Shown here piece by piece: positions 7,756-15,715 of a stretch of DNA of 50,620 nucleotides; the first letter of the stretch is position 1; the number at the start of each line of letters is the position of its first letter. The stretch is from Elusimicrobiota bacterium (GTDB taxonomy: Bacteria; Elusimicrobiota; Elusimicrobia; Elusimicrobiales; UBA9959). The translations under genes were made by a program, and so were the position numbers. Location of the stretch: NCBI GenBank assembly GCA_003450815.1, contig DMES01000038.1, forward strand, positions 1-50,620, in the 5' to 3' direction. A model generated the notes under the pieces. It was given only the letters and a program-made list of their open reading frames with translations, made no database searches and was not told where the DNA came from.

Positions 7756-8748
7756 ATGCAAACGACAGAAACAAAGCCGGTTTCATATAAAGAGCTGGGA
7801 TTTTCAAATACCCGGGAGATGTTCAAGGCCGCGATGAAGGGCGGCTATGCCGTGCCGGCTTACAATTTCAATAATATGGAGCAGATACAGGCCATAATAA
7901 CCGCCTGCATGAAAAGCCGGAGCCCGGTTATTCTGCAGGTATCAAAAGGCGCCAGAGACTACGCCAACGCCACGCTGCTGCGCTGGATGGGCCGGGGCGC
8001 CATGGAAATGATGAGGGAACTGGGCACGCCGGTGCCTGCGGCCCTGCATCTGGACCACGGTGACAGTTTTGAGCTTTGCAAATCTTGCATAGACAGCGGC
8101 TTTTCCTCGGTAATGTATGACGGGTCAAGCCTGCCCTACGAGGAAAACGCGCGTATAACCCGCCAGGTGGTGGACTACGCCCATAAATTTGATGTTACCG
8201 TGGAGGGTGAACTGGGAGTGCTTGCCGGCATAGAGGACGAGGTCTCCTCCGAAAAATCCCATTATACAGATCCCGCGCAGGTTGAGGATTTTGTCAGGAA
8301 GACAGGAGTGGATTCTCTCGCCATCTCAATAGGCACCAGCCACGGAGCCTATAAATTTAAACTGAAACCGGGCGAGTCCGTGCCGCCTCTCCGCTTTGAC
8401 ATACTGGAAGAGGTTGAAAAGCGCATACCTGGATTTCCTATTGTCCTGCACGGCTCGTCTTCCGTGATGCCGGCCTACATTGAAATGATCAATAAATACG
8501 GCGGCAAGATGGAAAACGCCGTTGGTGTGCCGGCGGAGCAGCTGCGCCGCGCGGCTAAGTCCGCCGTCTGCAAAATAAACATCGACTCTGACGGCCGCCT
8601 GGTGATGACGGCAATGATAAGAAAAGTTTTTTTTGAAAAGCCCGGAGAATTCGACCCGAGGAAATATCTCGGTCCCGCCCGCGAAGAACTTATAAAGATG
8701 TATATGGATAAGAATAAGGATGTGCTGGGCTCGGCGGGAAGAGTGTAA
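7756..8748 (+). CDS. fba: Class II fructose-1,6-bisphosphate aldolase
   Basis: A 330-residue zinc-dependent aldolase that cleaves or forms fructose 1,6-bisphosphate from dihydroxyacetone phosphate and glyceraldehyde 3-phosphate. The class II signature is complete: YAVPAYNFNN near the N-terminus, HLDHGDSFE with the catalytic aspartate and zinc histidine (D100, H101), SVMYDGSSLPYEEN, the VEGELG glutamate segment, ISIGTSHGAYKFK and VLHGSSS. It has its own promoter-like sequence and a strong ribosome site, and it diverges from the transketolase-like gene, a pairing that fits glycolysis or sugar-phosphate exchange. A word-repeat element follows within a few bases of the stop. Confidence 0.94.
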   Translation: MQTTETKPVSYKELGFSNTREMFKAAMKGGYAVPAYNFNNMEQIQAIITACMKSRSPVILQVSKGARDYANATLLRWMGRGAMEMMRELGTPVPAALHLDHGDSFELCKSCIDSGFSSVMYDGSSLPYEENARITRQVVDYAHKFDVTVEGELGVLAGIEDEVSSEKSHYTDPAQVEDFVRKTGVDSLAISIGTSHGAYKFKLKPGESVPPLRFDILEEVEKRIPGFPIVLHGSSSVMPAYIEMINKYGGKMENAVGVPAEQLRRAAKSAVCKINIDSDGRLVMTAMIRKVFFEKPGEFDPRKYLGPAREELIKMYMDKNKDVLGSAGRV

Positions 8749-8815
8749 AAAAGGGTGTAGGGTATAGGGTTCAGGGTTTAGGGTAAGGAGTTTCTTGTTT
8801 CTGCACCCTATAACC
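8749..8815. repeat. Intergenic word-repeat hairpin (TAGGGT/GGAGTTTCTT family), element E
   Basis: TAGGGT or CAGGGT occurs at 8758, 8765, 8772 and 8779 with a period of 7. The central AAGGAGTTTCTT (8785-8796) matches the centre of element D with one change. Bases 8760-8770 pair with 8805-8815 (10 of 11). The element fills the gap between the aldolase and the flavoprotein gene and ends 11 bases before the GTG start of the latter. Confidence 0.7.
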
Positions 8816-8826
8816 TGTAATTCACT

Positions 8827-10095
8827 GTGACTTACGACATCATAATAATTGGCGGGGGGGCCTCCGGTCTTGCCGCCGGCTGTGCGGCCGCTGAAACCGG
8901 AGCCGATGTTCTGATTATTGAAAAGAACCATGTGCCGGGCCGCAAAATACTCTCTACCGGCGCGGGGAAATGCAACTTCAGCAACTTCCAGGTTTCGCCT
9001 GAGCATTATCATCCTCAAAATCCCGCCTTCCTCAATCAGACCTTCAAAGCTCTGCCTCCCGCTGAAATAGCGGCTTTTTTCAGCAATCTTGGCCTGCTTT
9101 ATACGCGAGGCGAGCATGGCCGTCTTTTCCCGCGTTCAATGAAAGCCCAGGATGTGGTAAATGTGCTGGTAAACCGGCTTGGCGCCCTTGGCGCGACTCT
9201 GTTGACACTGACGGAAGTCTTAACCATAAAAAAAGAAAGCAACAGCTTTTTGGTGGAGACGGTCAAGGTTGCGCCCAAGTGGGAAAAGAAAGCGCCCGCC
9301 GGCGGTAAAAATATTTATAGGGCCGGGCGGGTTATACTTGCCGCCGGCGGGGCGACCTATCCGCAGATAGGCGGCTCACTTAAAGGGTACGACCTGTTAG
9401 AAAGCTTTGGTCACAGCGTCACCGCTCCGCGTCCGGCCATAGCGCCGTTGAAAACAAAAGAAAAAATAGTCAGAGAGCTTGACGGCGTCAGGCTTGAGGC
9501 GCTCGTAAGGCTGACGGATGGGAAGGATAAACTAGCTGAGACAACAGGTGAACTGCTTTTTACCGGCTATGGCATTTCAGGCCCGGCCGCGCTTGACCTC
9601 AGCCGCAGCGCGGTGGAGGCACTGGCCGAAGGGCCGGTTTTTGCGGAGGCGGACTTCTTTATGGATTTCCCGGCGCAAAAGTTTGAAGCTCTGTTGTTTG
9701 AGCGCGTCAAATCTTTTTCCGGCCGGCCTTTTTCGCATTTTGCCTGCGGCTTGTTGAACGAGAAAATTCTGAGGGCGGCTGCGGAACTGGCCGGCATCGC
9801 CTGGCAGGGAACGCTGCCGGGCGTAGATAAAATCAGCAAGTTCGGGGAGAGACTTAAATGTTTCCGGCTTGAAATTACCGGCGCGACAGGTTTTGAAGAC
9901 GCCATGGTTACGGTTGGCGGCTGTGCCCTGACCGGGATAGACCCTTCCACTTTCGCTTCAAAAAAGGTCAAAGGCCTTTATGTTACGGGTGAACTTCTGG
10001 ATATTGACGGGGATTCCGGCGGCTACAACCTTCACCTAGCCTGGACCTCAGGTATACTGGCCGGCAGGGATGCCGGGAGAGGGAATAGCGTATAG
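8827..10095 (+). CDS. BaiN/HI0933-type NAD(P)/FAD-dependent flavoprotein
   Basis: A 422-residue flavoprotein of the HI0933/YhiN/BaiN family. The FAD-binding Rossmann motif is at the N-terminus (IIIGGGASGLAAGCAA), followed by the family hallmark GRKILSTGAGKCNFSN, then GGATYPQIG, the LLFTGYGISGPAALDLSR segment and the C-terminal FAD strand LYVTGELLDIDGDSGGYN. Some members reduce bile-acid intermediates, but most have no known substrate, so only the cofactor and fold are firm. The start is GTG (8827) right at the end of element E, with no Shine-Dalgarno. The stop codon and the last four residues (GNSV) are supplied by the first arm of element F. Confidence 0.87.
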   Translation: MTYDIIIIGGGASGLAAGCAAAETGADVLIIEKNHVPGRKILSTGAGKCNFSNFQVSPEHYHPQNPAFLNQTFKALPPAEIAAFFSNLGLLYTRGEHGRLFPRSMKAQDVVNVLVNRLGALGATLLTLTEVLTIKKESNSFLVETVKVAPKWEKKAPAGGKNIYRAGRVILAAGGATYPQIGGSLKGYDLLESFGHSVTAPRPAIAPLKTKEKIVRELDGVRLEALVRLTDGKDKLAETTGELLFTGYGISGPAALDLSRSAVEALAEGPVFAEADFFMDFPAQKFEALLFERVKSFSGRPFSHFACGLLNEKILRAAAELAGIAWQGTLPGVDKISKFGERLKCFRLEITGATGFEDAMVTVGGCALTGIDPSTFASKKVKGLYVTGELLDIDGDSGGYNLHLAWTSGILAGRDAGRGNSV

Positions 10096-10173
10096 TGGAT
10101 AGGGGTGAGGGTGAAAACAGGATAAAAACTTAAGGAACTCCATCCCTATTCGCTAGTCCCTATACGCTAGCCC
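10081..10173. repeat. Intergenic word-repeat hairpin (GGGAATAGCGTATAG family), element F
   Basis: The left arm GGGAATAGCGTATAG (10081-10095) is the exact reverse complement of 4696-4710 in element D. The right arm contains CCCTATACGCTA (10158-10169), which also occurs in element D. The centre has the inverted GGAGTTCCTT core (10132-10141). It lies between convergent genes (flavoprotein and Pit transporter) and so could serve as a terminator for both. It overlaps the last codons of the flavoprotein gene. Confidence 0.75.
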
Positions 10174-10176
10174 CTG

Positions 10177-11170
<994 letters not shown>

Positions 11171-11178
<8 letters not shown>

Positions 11179-11797
11179 TTTTCACCAGTATGGCCTCTAT
11201 CACCTTGGCCACATGCTCGCAGGTATCAAGGGTGCCTTCGGCCACTTCGTAAATTTCCTTCCATTTAATGACCATGATCGGGTCTTTTTCGGTTTCAAAA
11301 AGATGGCTGATGGCTTTTTCGCGTATTTGGTCGCCCAGGTTTTCCAGGCGGTTCACTTCTATGCAGTGGTCCAGCACGCGGCGGGCGCGCTTGGTATCAT
11401 GCATATGCTTTACGGCGTTGGTCAGTGCCCGCGTTGACTGTTCTATGGTATCGGCAAACTGCACCATATACTCCTCATCGGCATTAAGTTTGTAAAGTTT
11501 TATGCGGTTGGACATGGAGTTTATCATGTCAAGTATGTCGTCCAGGGTGTTTGCCAGAGAGTAAATGTCTTCGCGGTCAATAGGGGTTATGAAAGTGCGG
11601 TTGAGCATATCCACTATTTCGTGGGCAAGTGTATCGCCTTCATGCTCATAATCTTTAATTTTTTTTACAGTTTCTTCGTCAAACACTCCTTTTTTAACGG
11701 AGTATTTGAAGCATTCGGCGGCTTTTATTATATTGTCCGCCTGAAGGCTTAAGAAGTCGAAAAATTTAAGTTCCTTGGGTAAAAAGTTTATAGCCAT
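11171..11797 (-). CDS. DUF47 (PhoU-like) Pit accessory protein
   Basis: A 208-residue helical protein of the DUF47/YkaA family, structurally related to PhoU and believed to regulate the Pit transporter encoded next to it. Typical features are YEHEGDTLAHEIVDMLNRTF, ITPIDREDIYSLANTLDDIL and the second metal-binding-type repeat RLENLGDQIREKAISHLF. No signal peptide or membrane segment is present, so it acts in the cytoplasm. AGGAG lies before the ATG. It is the first gene of the two-gene phosphate operon and is transcribed from a promoter-like sequence at 11829-11857. Whether it restrains or assists transport cannot be read from the sequence. Confidence 0.9.
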
Positions 11798-11828
11798 TTA
11801 TGAACTCCTTGAATAATGGAATAGTTTA

Positions 11829-11857
11829 ATTATATCCTTTTTGGAGATGTACAGCAA
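11829..11857 (-). promoter_or_regulatory. Predicted promoter of the DUF47-pit operon
   Basis: On the minus strand TTGCTG (11852-11857) and TATAAT (11829-11834) are 17 bases apart, 31 bases before the DUF47 ATG. The -10 is perfect and the -35 keeps only TTG. Confidence 0.4.
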
Positions 11858-11865
11858 AATAGCGG

Positions 11866-11959
11866 TAGAGGCTGTAGATGCAAGGATGTGTAGAGGCGTA
11901 TAATACAGGGAGGAAGATTAAATTTAAAGAGTTCCAGCCTCTAAACGGCTATGCCTCTA
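11866..11959. repeat. Intergenic word-repeat hairpin (TAGAGGC family), element H
   Basis: TAGAGGCT (11866-11873) and TAGAGGC (11891-11897) face AGCCTCTA (11936-11943) and GCCTCTA (11953-11959), so either left word can pair with either right word. The design is the same as elements A to G but the word is different. It lies in the 5' leader of the peptidase T gene, between its ribosome site and the divergent DUF47 promoter. Confidence 0.55.
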
Positions 11960-12003
11960 ATTTGCTAAATTGCTCAGTATCCAATAACCGGGTTGGAGGA
12001 AAA

Positions 12004-13236
12004 ATGAACTTTAAAGATCAGCTTTACAAGCGACTGGAAAAATATGTCGCAATAGACACAAAATCCGACGAAGCCTCAAAAACCTTTCCGTCCTCAAAAG
12101 GCCAGCTGGTTTTGGGGAAACTATTAAAAGCCGAACTTGCTGCCATAGGCGCAAGAAGCGTTAAGATGGACAAGTACGGCTATGTGACAGCAGAAATCCC
12201 TGCGACGGTAAAAAAGAAAGCGCCGGTTATAGGTTTTTTGGCGCATATGGACACCTCTCCTGCCGCCGGCGGCAAGGGCGTCAAACCCCGGGTACACCGC
12301 AACTGGCGCGGCGGCGACATAATAATAAGCAAAAAGCGCGGTATTATACTCAACACAAAAAACTGTCCTGAACTGGCCGCCTGTAAGGGTGAGGATATAG
12401 TTACGGCCTCGGGCGACACTTTGCTGGGCGCCGACAATAAAGCGGGGCTCGCCATATTAATGACGGTGGGCGAGCACCTGCTTAAACATCCGGAAATACC
12501 GCATGGCAGACTTAAGCTCGGTTTCACGCCGGATGAAGAAGTCGGGCAGGGCGTAAAGCATTTCAATGTTAAGGCTTTCGGCGCGGATTACGCATACACT
12601 TTTGACGGCGATGTGGCGGGAGCGATAGAAGAAGAAACTTTTAACGCCGACGGCCTGAAGATTTTAATAAAAGGAAAGAGCGTTCACCCGGGCACGGCAA
12701 AAGACGCCCTGGCGAACGCCGCCCGCATAGCGGCGGATATCGTTTCAACCTGGCCGGAGAACCGCCTGCCCGAAACCACCTCCGGCCGGGATGGCTTTTT
12801 AATGTTTACGGGTATCAAGGGCGAAATTGAGGCCGCTGAGATTTCCGGCATAGCGTGTGAACACGATTTAGCAAAACTTAAGGCGCTTGAAAAGCATCTT
12901 GAGGCGATCGTGGCGGCGAAAAGAATCAAGTACCCGCTGGCTGAAATAATGCTGGAATTCCGTGAGCAGTACCGCAACATGGGTCCTGTAATCAGAAAGT
13001 ATCCGAGAGTGATGGAAAATCTGATAACGGCGGTAAAAGAGACGGGACTTACGCCGCATATTAAGCCGGTGCGGGGGGGAACTGACGGGGCGAGGCTGTC
13101 GTTCATGGGGCTGCCCACGCCGAATGTGTTTACGGGCGGCTACAACTACCATGGCCGCTACGAATGGGTATCGCTGGAAGGGATGAATAAATCCGCCGAA
13201 GTAATGATAAATCTTGTCCGGAAGTGGGCTGAATAA
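12004..13236 (+). CDS. pepT: Peptidase T (tripeptide aminopeptidase)
   Basis: A 410-residue cytoplasmic zinc aminopeptidase of family M20B that removes the N-terminal residue from tripeptides. Metal ligands and catalytic residues are in place: HMDTS (H81, D83), GADNKAG (D144), TPDEEVG (catalytic E178 and ligand E179), FDGD (D201) and the C-terminal GGYNYHGRYEW histidine. The dimerisation insert (SVHPGTAKDALANAARIA) and RGGTDGARLSFMGLPTPN are also typical. The ATG at 12004 was chosen because GGAGG precedes it and the protein then has the standard length; a reading from 11878 would translate through element H. It is transcribed alone, divergent from the phosphate operon. Confidence 0.95.
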   Translation: MNFKDQLYKRLEKYVAIDTKSDEASKTFPSSKGQLVLGKLLKAELAAIGARSVKMDKYGYVTAEIPATVKKKAPVIGFLAHMDTSPAAGGKGVKPRVHRNWRGGDIIISKKRGIILNTKNCPELAACKGEDIVTASGDTLLGADNKAGLAILMTVGEHLLKHPEIPHGRLKLGFTPDEEVGQGVKHFNVKAFGADYAYTFDGDVAGAIEEETFNADGLKILIKGKSVHPGTAKDALANAARIAADIVSTWPENRLPETTSGRDGFLMFTGIKGEIEAAEISGIACEHDLAKLKALEKHLEAIVAAKRIKYPLAEIMLEFREQYRNMGPVIRKYPRVMENLITAVKETGLTPHIKPVRGGTDGARLSFMGLPTPNVFTGGYNYHGRYEWVSLEGMNKSAEVMINLVRKWAE

Positions 13237-13258
13237 GAAAGCTGTGTTTTGAGAATCT

Positions 13259-13510
13259 TTATATTCCTATTCTGGCAAGTATAAGGCAAATCTCATTAAC
13301 GGTATCAACCAGCACCGGATGGGAAACCTCGAAACTTTTCACAGAATGGGCTAGCCCCTCTCTGGAAAGGGTCTTAAGGCGGTCGTTGCTGTTTCCGCGC
13401 GAGGCTTCATGGGCGGCCGCCTGAGCGAAATTGGCCAGGCTGTTGGCCTCCTCCAGGCGTGAAGCCGGAAGGACTTCAACTTCAGCCTTCAATTTATTAA
13501 GCAGGACCAC
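13259..13510 (-). CDS. DUF4404-like small protein (start uncertain)
   Basis: At least 83 residues, cytoplasmic, helical. The C-terminal part (HSVKSFEVSHPVLVDTVNEI, then CLILARIGI) resembles the end of DUF4404 proteins, a family of unknown function. The only standard start codon is the GTG at 13508-13510, but the frame stays open upstream for about 30 more codons and reads like the family's N-terminal helix (LHKDTLSKIEAVIARAETL, then DNKYKSEL). No ATG, GTG or TTG occurs in that extension and no clear ribosome site is seen before the GTG, so the gene may use a rare start, may have lost its start, or the base sequence may carry an error near 13590-13613. It converges with pepT and diverges from the 2-hydroxyglutarate oxidase gene. 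Confidence 0.55.
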   Translation of the reverse strand: MVLLNKLKAEVEVLPASRLEEANSLANFAQAAAHEASRGNSNDRLKTLSREGLAHSVKSFEVSHPVLVDTVNEICLILARIGI

Positions 13511-13634
13511 CAGTTCGGATTTGTATTTATTGTCCAGCGTCTCCGCGCGCGCTATGACGGCTTCTATTTTTGAAAGCGTATCTTTATGTAATATAAATGA
13601 AACAAAAAAAACCTAAAATGGGCGCAAGCCGGTT

Positions 13635-14837
13635 ATGCAAACTGAAAAAACAGATTACCTTATAATTGGGGCGGGGATTATCGGGCTGACGCTCGCCAAG
13701 CAGATCAAAGAGCGTTTCTCAGGTAAAAAAATAATCATGCTTGAGAAGGAACCGGATGTCGCCTGCCATAGCAGCGGCAGGAACAGCGGAGTATTGCACT
13801 CGGGCTTTTATTATACGGCGGACTCGCTTAAGGCGCGGTTCACGCGGGACGGCAACCGTTTTATGAAGGAGTACTGCAAAGCCAACGGCCTGGCCTTGAA
13901 CGAGTGCGGCAAAGTGGTGGTCGCCTCTGACGAGGGTGAATTGAAAGGGCTTTACGAATTACAGAAGCGTGGGAAAGCCAACGGCGTGGATGTGCGGCTT
14001 ATAGACGAAAAAGAGCTTGCGGAGATAGAGCCGAATGCTAAGACTTTTAAACACGCCCTTTATTCGCCTGCTACCGCCACCGTTGATCCGGTGGAAGTAA
14101 ACGAGCATATAAAAAAATCTCTTTTAAATTCAGGCGTTATTATACGCTTTTCCGAAGGTTACAAGACAAGGTCCGGAGAAAACATAGTCAGGACTTCAAC
14201 CGGAGCGCGTATTGAAGCCGGTAAAATAATAAACGCCGCGGGGCTCTATGCCGACAGAATAGCCAGGGACTTTGGTTATTCAAAGGACTATGTGATAATC
14301 CCTTTCAAAGGGATATATCTCAAACATGAAGGCGGCGCAAAACCGGCGCGCACTAACATCTACCCTGTCCCTGATCTCAGGAACCCGTTCCTGGGCGTGC
14401 ATTTTACCGTGACCGTTGAAGGGGTAGTGAAAATAGGGCCCACGGCTATACCGGCTTTCTGGCGTGAGAATTACAAAGGGCTTGAAAATTTCCGTCCTGG
14501 AGAAGCGCTGTCGGTGATGTATTATGAAACCAAACTTTTTATAGCCAACTCCTTTGGATTCAGGAACCTGGCCTTTGAGGAAATGCGCAAATATTACAAG
14601 CCCTATTTTATCGGGCTGGGAAAAAGACTGGTGCGCGAACTTAACCCCGCCGGATTCAGGCATTGGAGCAAGCCCGGAATAAGGGCGCAGCTTTTAAACA
14701 CCAAAACCCTTGAACTTCTGCAGGACTTCGTAGTGGAGGGTGACAGGCGCAGTGTGCACATCCTCAACGCCGTCAGTCCGGCTTTTACCAGCAGTTTTCC
14801 CTTTACTCGCTGGGTGCTGGACAATTATCTGAACTAA
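13635..14837 (+). CDS. lhgO: L-2-hydroxyglutarate oxidase/dehydrogenase (LhgO family)
   Basis: A 400-residue FAD enzyme that oxidises L-2-hydroxyglutarate to 2-oxoglutarate and passes electrons to quinone or oxygen. N-terminal FAD site LIIGAGIIGLTLAKQI; the family hallmark HSSGRNSGVLHSGFYY follows at about residues 45-60; later come SPATATVDP, NAAGLYADRIA, PFKGIYL, the GPTAIPA segment and a C-terminal SPAFTSSFPFTRWV. Length is normal. The ATG at 13635 has no obvious Shine-Dalgarno. In a cell that seems to rely on a ferredoxin-linked pyruvate oxidoreductase, quinone is the likelier acceptor, but that is inference. No terminator of standard form follows; a 420-base gap separates it from the next gene. 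Confidence 0.9.
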   Translation: MQTEKTDYLIIGAGIIGLTLAKQIKERFSGKKIIMLEKEPDVACHSSGRNSGVLHSGFYYTADSLKARFTRDGNRFMKEYCKANGLALNECGKVVVASDEGELKGLYELQKRGKANGVDVRLIDEKELAEIEPNAKTFKHALYSPATATVDPVEVNEHIKKSLLNSGVIIRFSEGYKTRSGENIVRTSTGARIEAGKIINAAGLYADRIARDFGYSKDYVIIPFKGIYLKHEGGAKPARTNIYPVPDLRNPFLGVHFTVTVEGVVKIGPTAIPAFWRENYKGLENFRPGEALSVMYYETKLFIANSFGFRNLAFEEMRKYYKPYFIGLGKRLVRELNPAGFRHWSKPGIRAQLLNTKTLELLQDFVVEGDRRSVHILNAVSPAFTSSFPFTRWVLDNYLN

Positions 14838-15125
14838 GAGCGTGTCCGAATAAGCGCGCCTTTGCGCCAGCCGTGAAATTCAGCTGATGAGCCTCGCTTT
14901 AGCCCGAATCCTGCAGTTCAAGGTTATTCTCATTTGAAAATATAAGGAACAAAAACATGCGGGATTCCCCGCTTTGCGGGTCGCAAATCAAGCGCATTGC
15001 GCGCAGAATTTGCGAGGGCGTATGCCGCGCGAAGCGCACCTGAGCTCCGCGAAGGGAAAAATTCAACTGAATTTTTCAGGTTAGCGGTGTAGATGCCGTG
15101 CAGGAAACTAAAGTCGCTTCTGGTA
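14838..15125. other. Non-coding gap upstream of the TonB operon
   Basis: No convincing gene is seen here. Short hairpins occur: CCCGC/GCGGG near 14968, and GAAAAATTC/GAATTTTTC near 15057 with a 4-base loop. A 28-codon frame at 14957-15043 starts with ATG after AAGGA but has no recognisable character. The left part may terminate lhgO. The right part leads into the promoter at 15126. Confidence 0.5.
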
Positions 15126-15154
15126 TTGACATAGCGCGATTTTATGGGTATTAT
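15126..15154 (+). promoter_or_regulatory. Strong sigma-70-type promoter of the TonB/TPR operon
   Basis: TTGACA (15126-15131, perfect) and TATTAT (15149-15154, 5 of 6) are separated by exactly 17 bases. The expected transcript has a leader of roughly 95 bases with a GAACAG/CTGTTC hairpin (15198-15215) before the AAGGAG ribosome site of the HAMP gene. It is the best promoter match in the window. Confidence 0.7.
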
Positions 15155-15257
15155 TTATATGTTATAGTTACAATCGGGGCCAGCGGTATAAGATAGCGAA
15201 CAGGAAAATCTGTTCACGGAGTTAGAGGTAAAACTTTCACTTGGAGAAGGAGTAATT

Positions 15258-15665
15258 ATGATTAAGAGAACTGTACTGTGGATTCAGCCGGGCTTTCAAA
15301 AACGGATGATTTTATTCTGGATGTTGCAGGCAGTGATTGTAACTTCTCTTACTTATTTTATTACCATCGGCTGGACCGTTTTCCGAACCAATCCGACCCT
15401 GGCGGGTTACATAAATGTTTTTGTGCGGCCCGCACTTTTAATTTCAGCCGTACTGGGATTTATTATTTCCTGTATAGCTGGATTAATTTACTCGCACAGG
15501 ATAGCCGGCCCCGTCTATCACATGAAAAATACGATTGATGATGTGCTTGAGGGGAAATCGCCGGGAATTATTGTCCTGCGGCGGCATGATGAGCTGAAAG
15601 ATTTGGCCGCATCCCTCAATAAACTTCTACAGCATTTTCAGCAGACTCAGAAAACCAATATTTAA
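15258..15665 (+). CDS. Two-helix membrane protein with HAMP-like domain (copy 1)
   Basis: A 135-residue inner-membrane protein with two membrane segments (about 19-41 and 55-78) followed by a HAMP-like coil: HRIAGPVYHMKNTIDDVLEG, then RRHDELKDLAASLNKLLQHF, including the family's GP and DE positions. HAMP domains normally relay signals from a periplasmic sensor to a kinase, cyclase or methyl-accepting domain, but here the protein ends right after the HAMP, with almost no periplasmic loop and no output domain. It is the first gene of the TPR-ExbB-ExbD-ExbD-TonB operon, with AAGGAG before its ATG. A close paralog lies inverted at 46292-46705. A partner in trans or a structural role next to the ExbB/ExbD motor is possible. 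Confidence 0.75.
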   Translation: MIKRTVLWIQPGFQKRMILFWMLQAVIVTSLTYFITIGWTVFRTNPTLAGYINVFVRPALLISAVLGFIISCIAGLIYSHRIAGPVYHMKNTIDDVLEGKSPGIIVLRRHDELKDLAASLNKLLQHFQQTQKTNI

Positions 15666-15715
15666 GCGGAAAAATGATCTTCATGGATATTATGGCGCTA
15701 AAAGGGTGGGATATA

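Noticed and set aside
14957..15043. 28-codon frame after AAGGA in the gap before the TonB operon
   Set aside because: Too short, Arg/Cys-rich by composition, overlaps hairpin-forming sequence, and has no recognisable similarity.
15155..15257. Leader of the TonB operon as a riboswitch
   Set aside because: Only one 6-bp hairpin is clear, and I see no conserved core of a known riboswitch class such as c-di-GMP, cobalamin or TPP.
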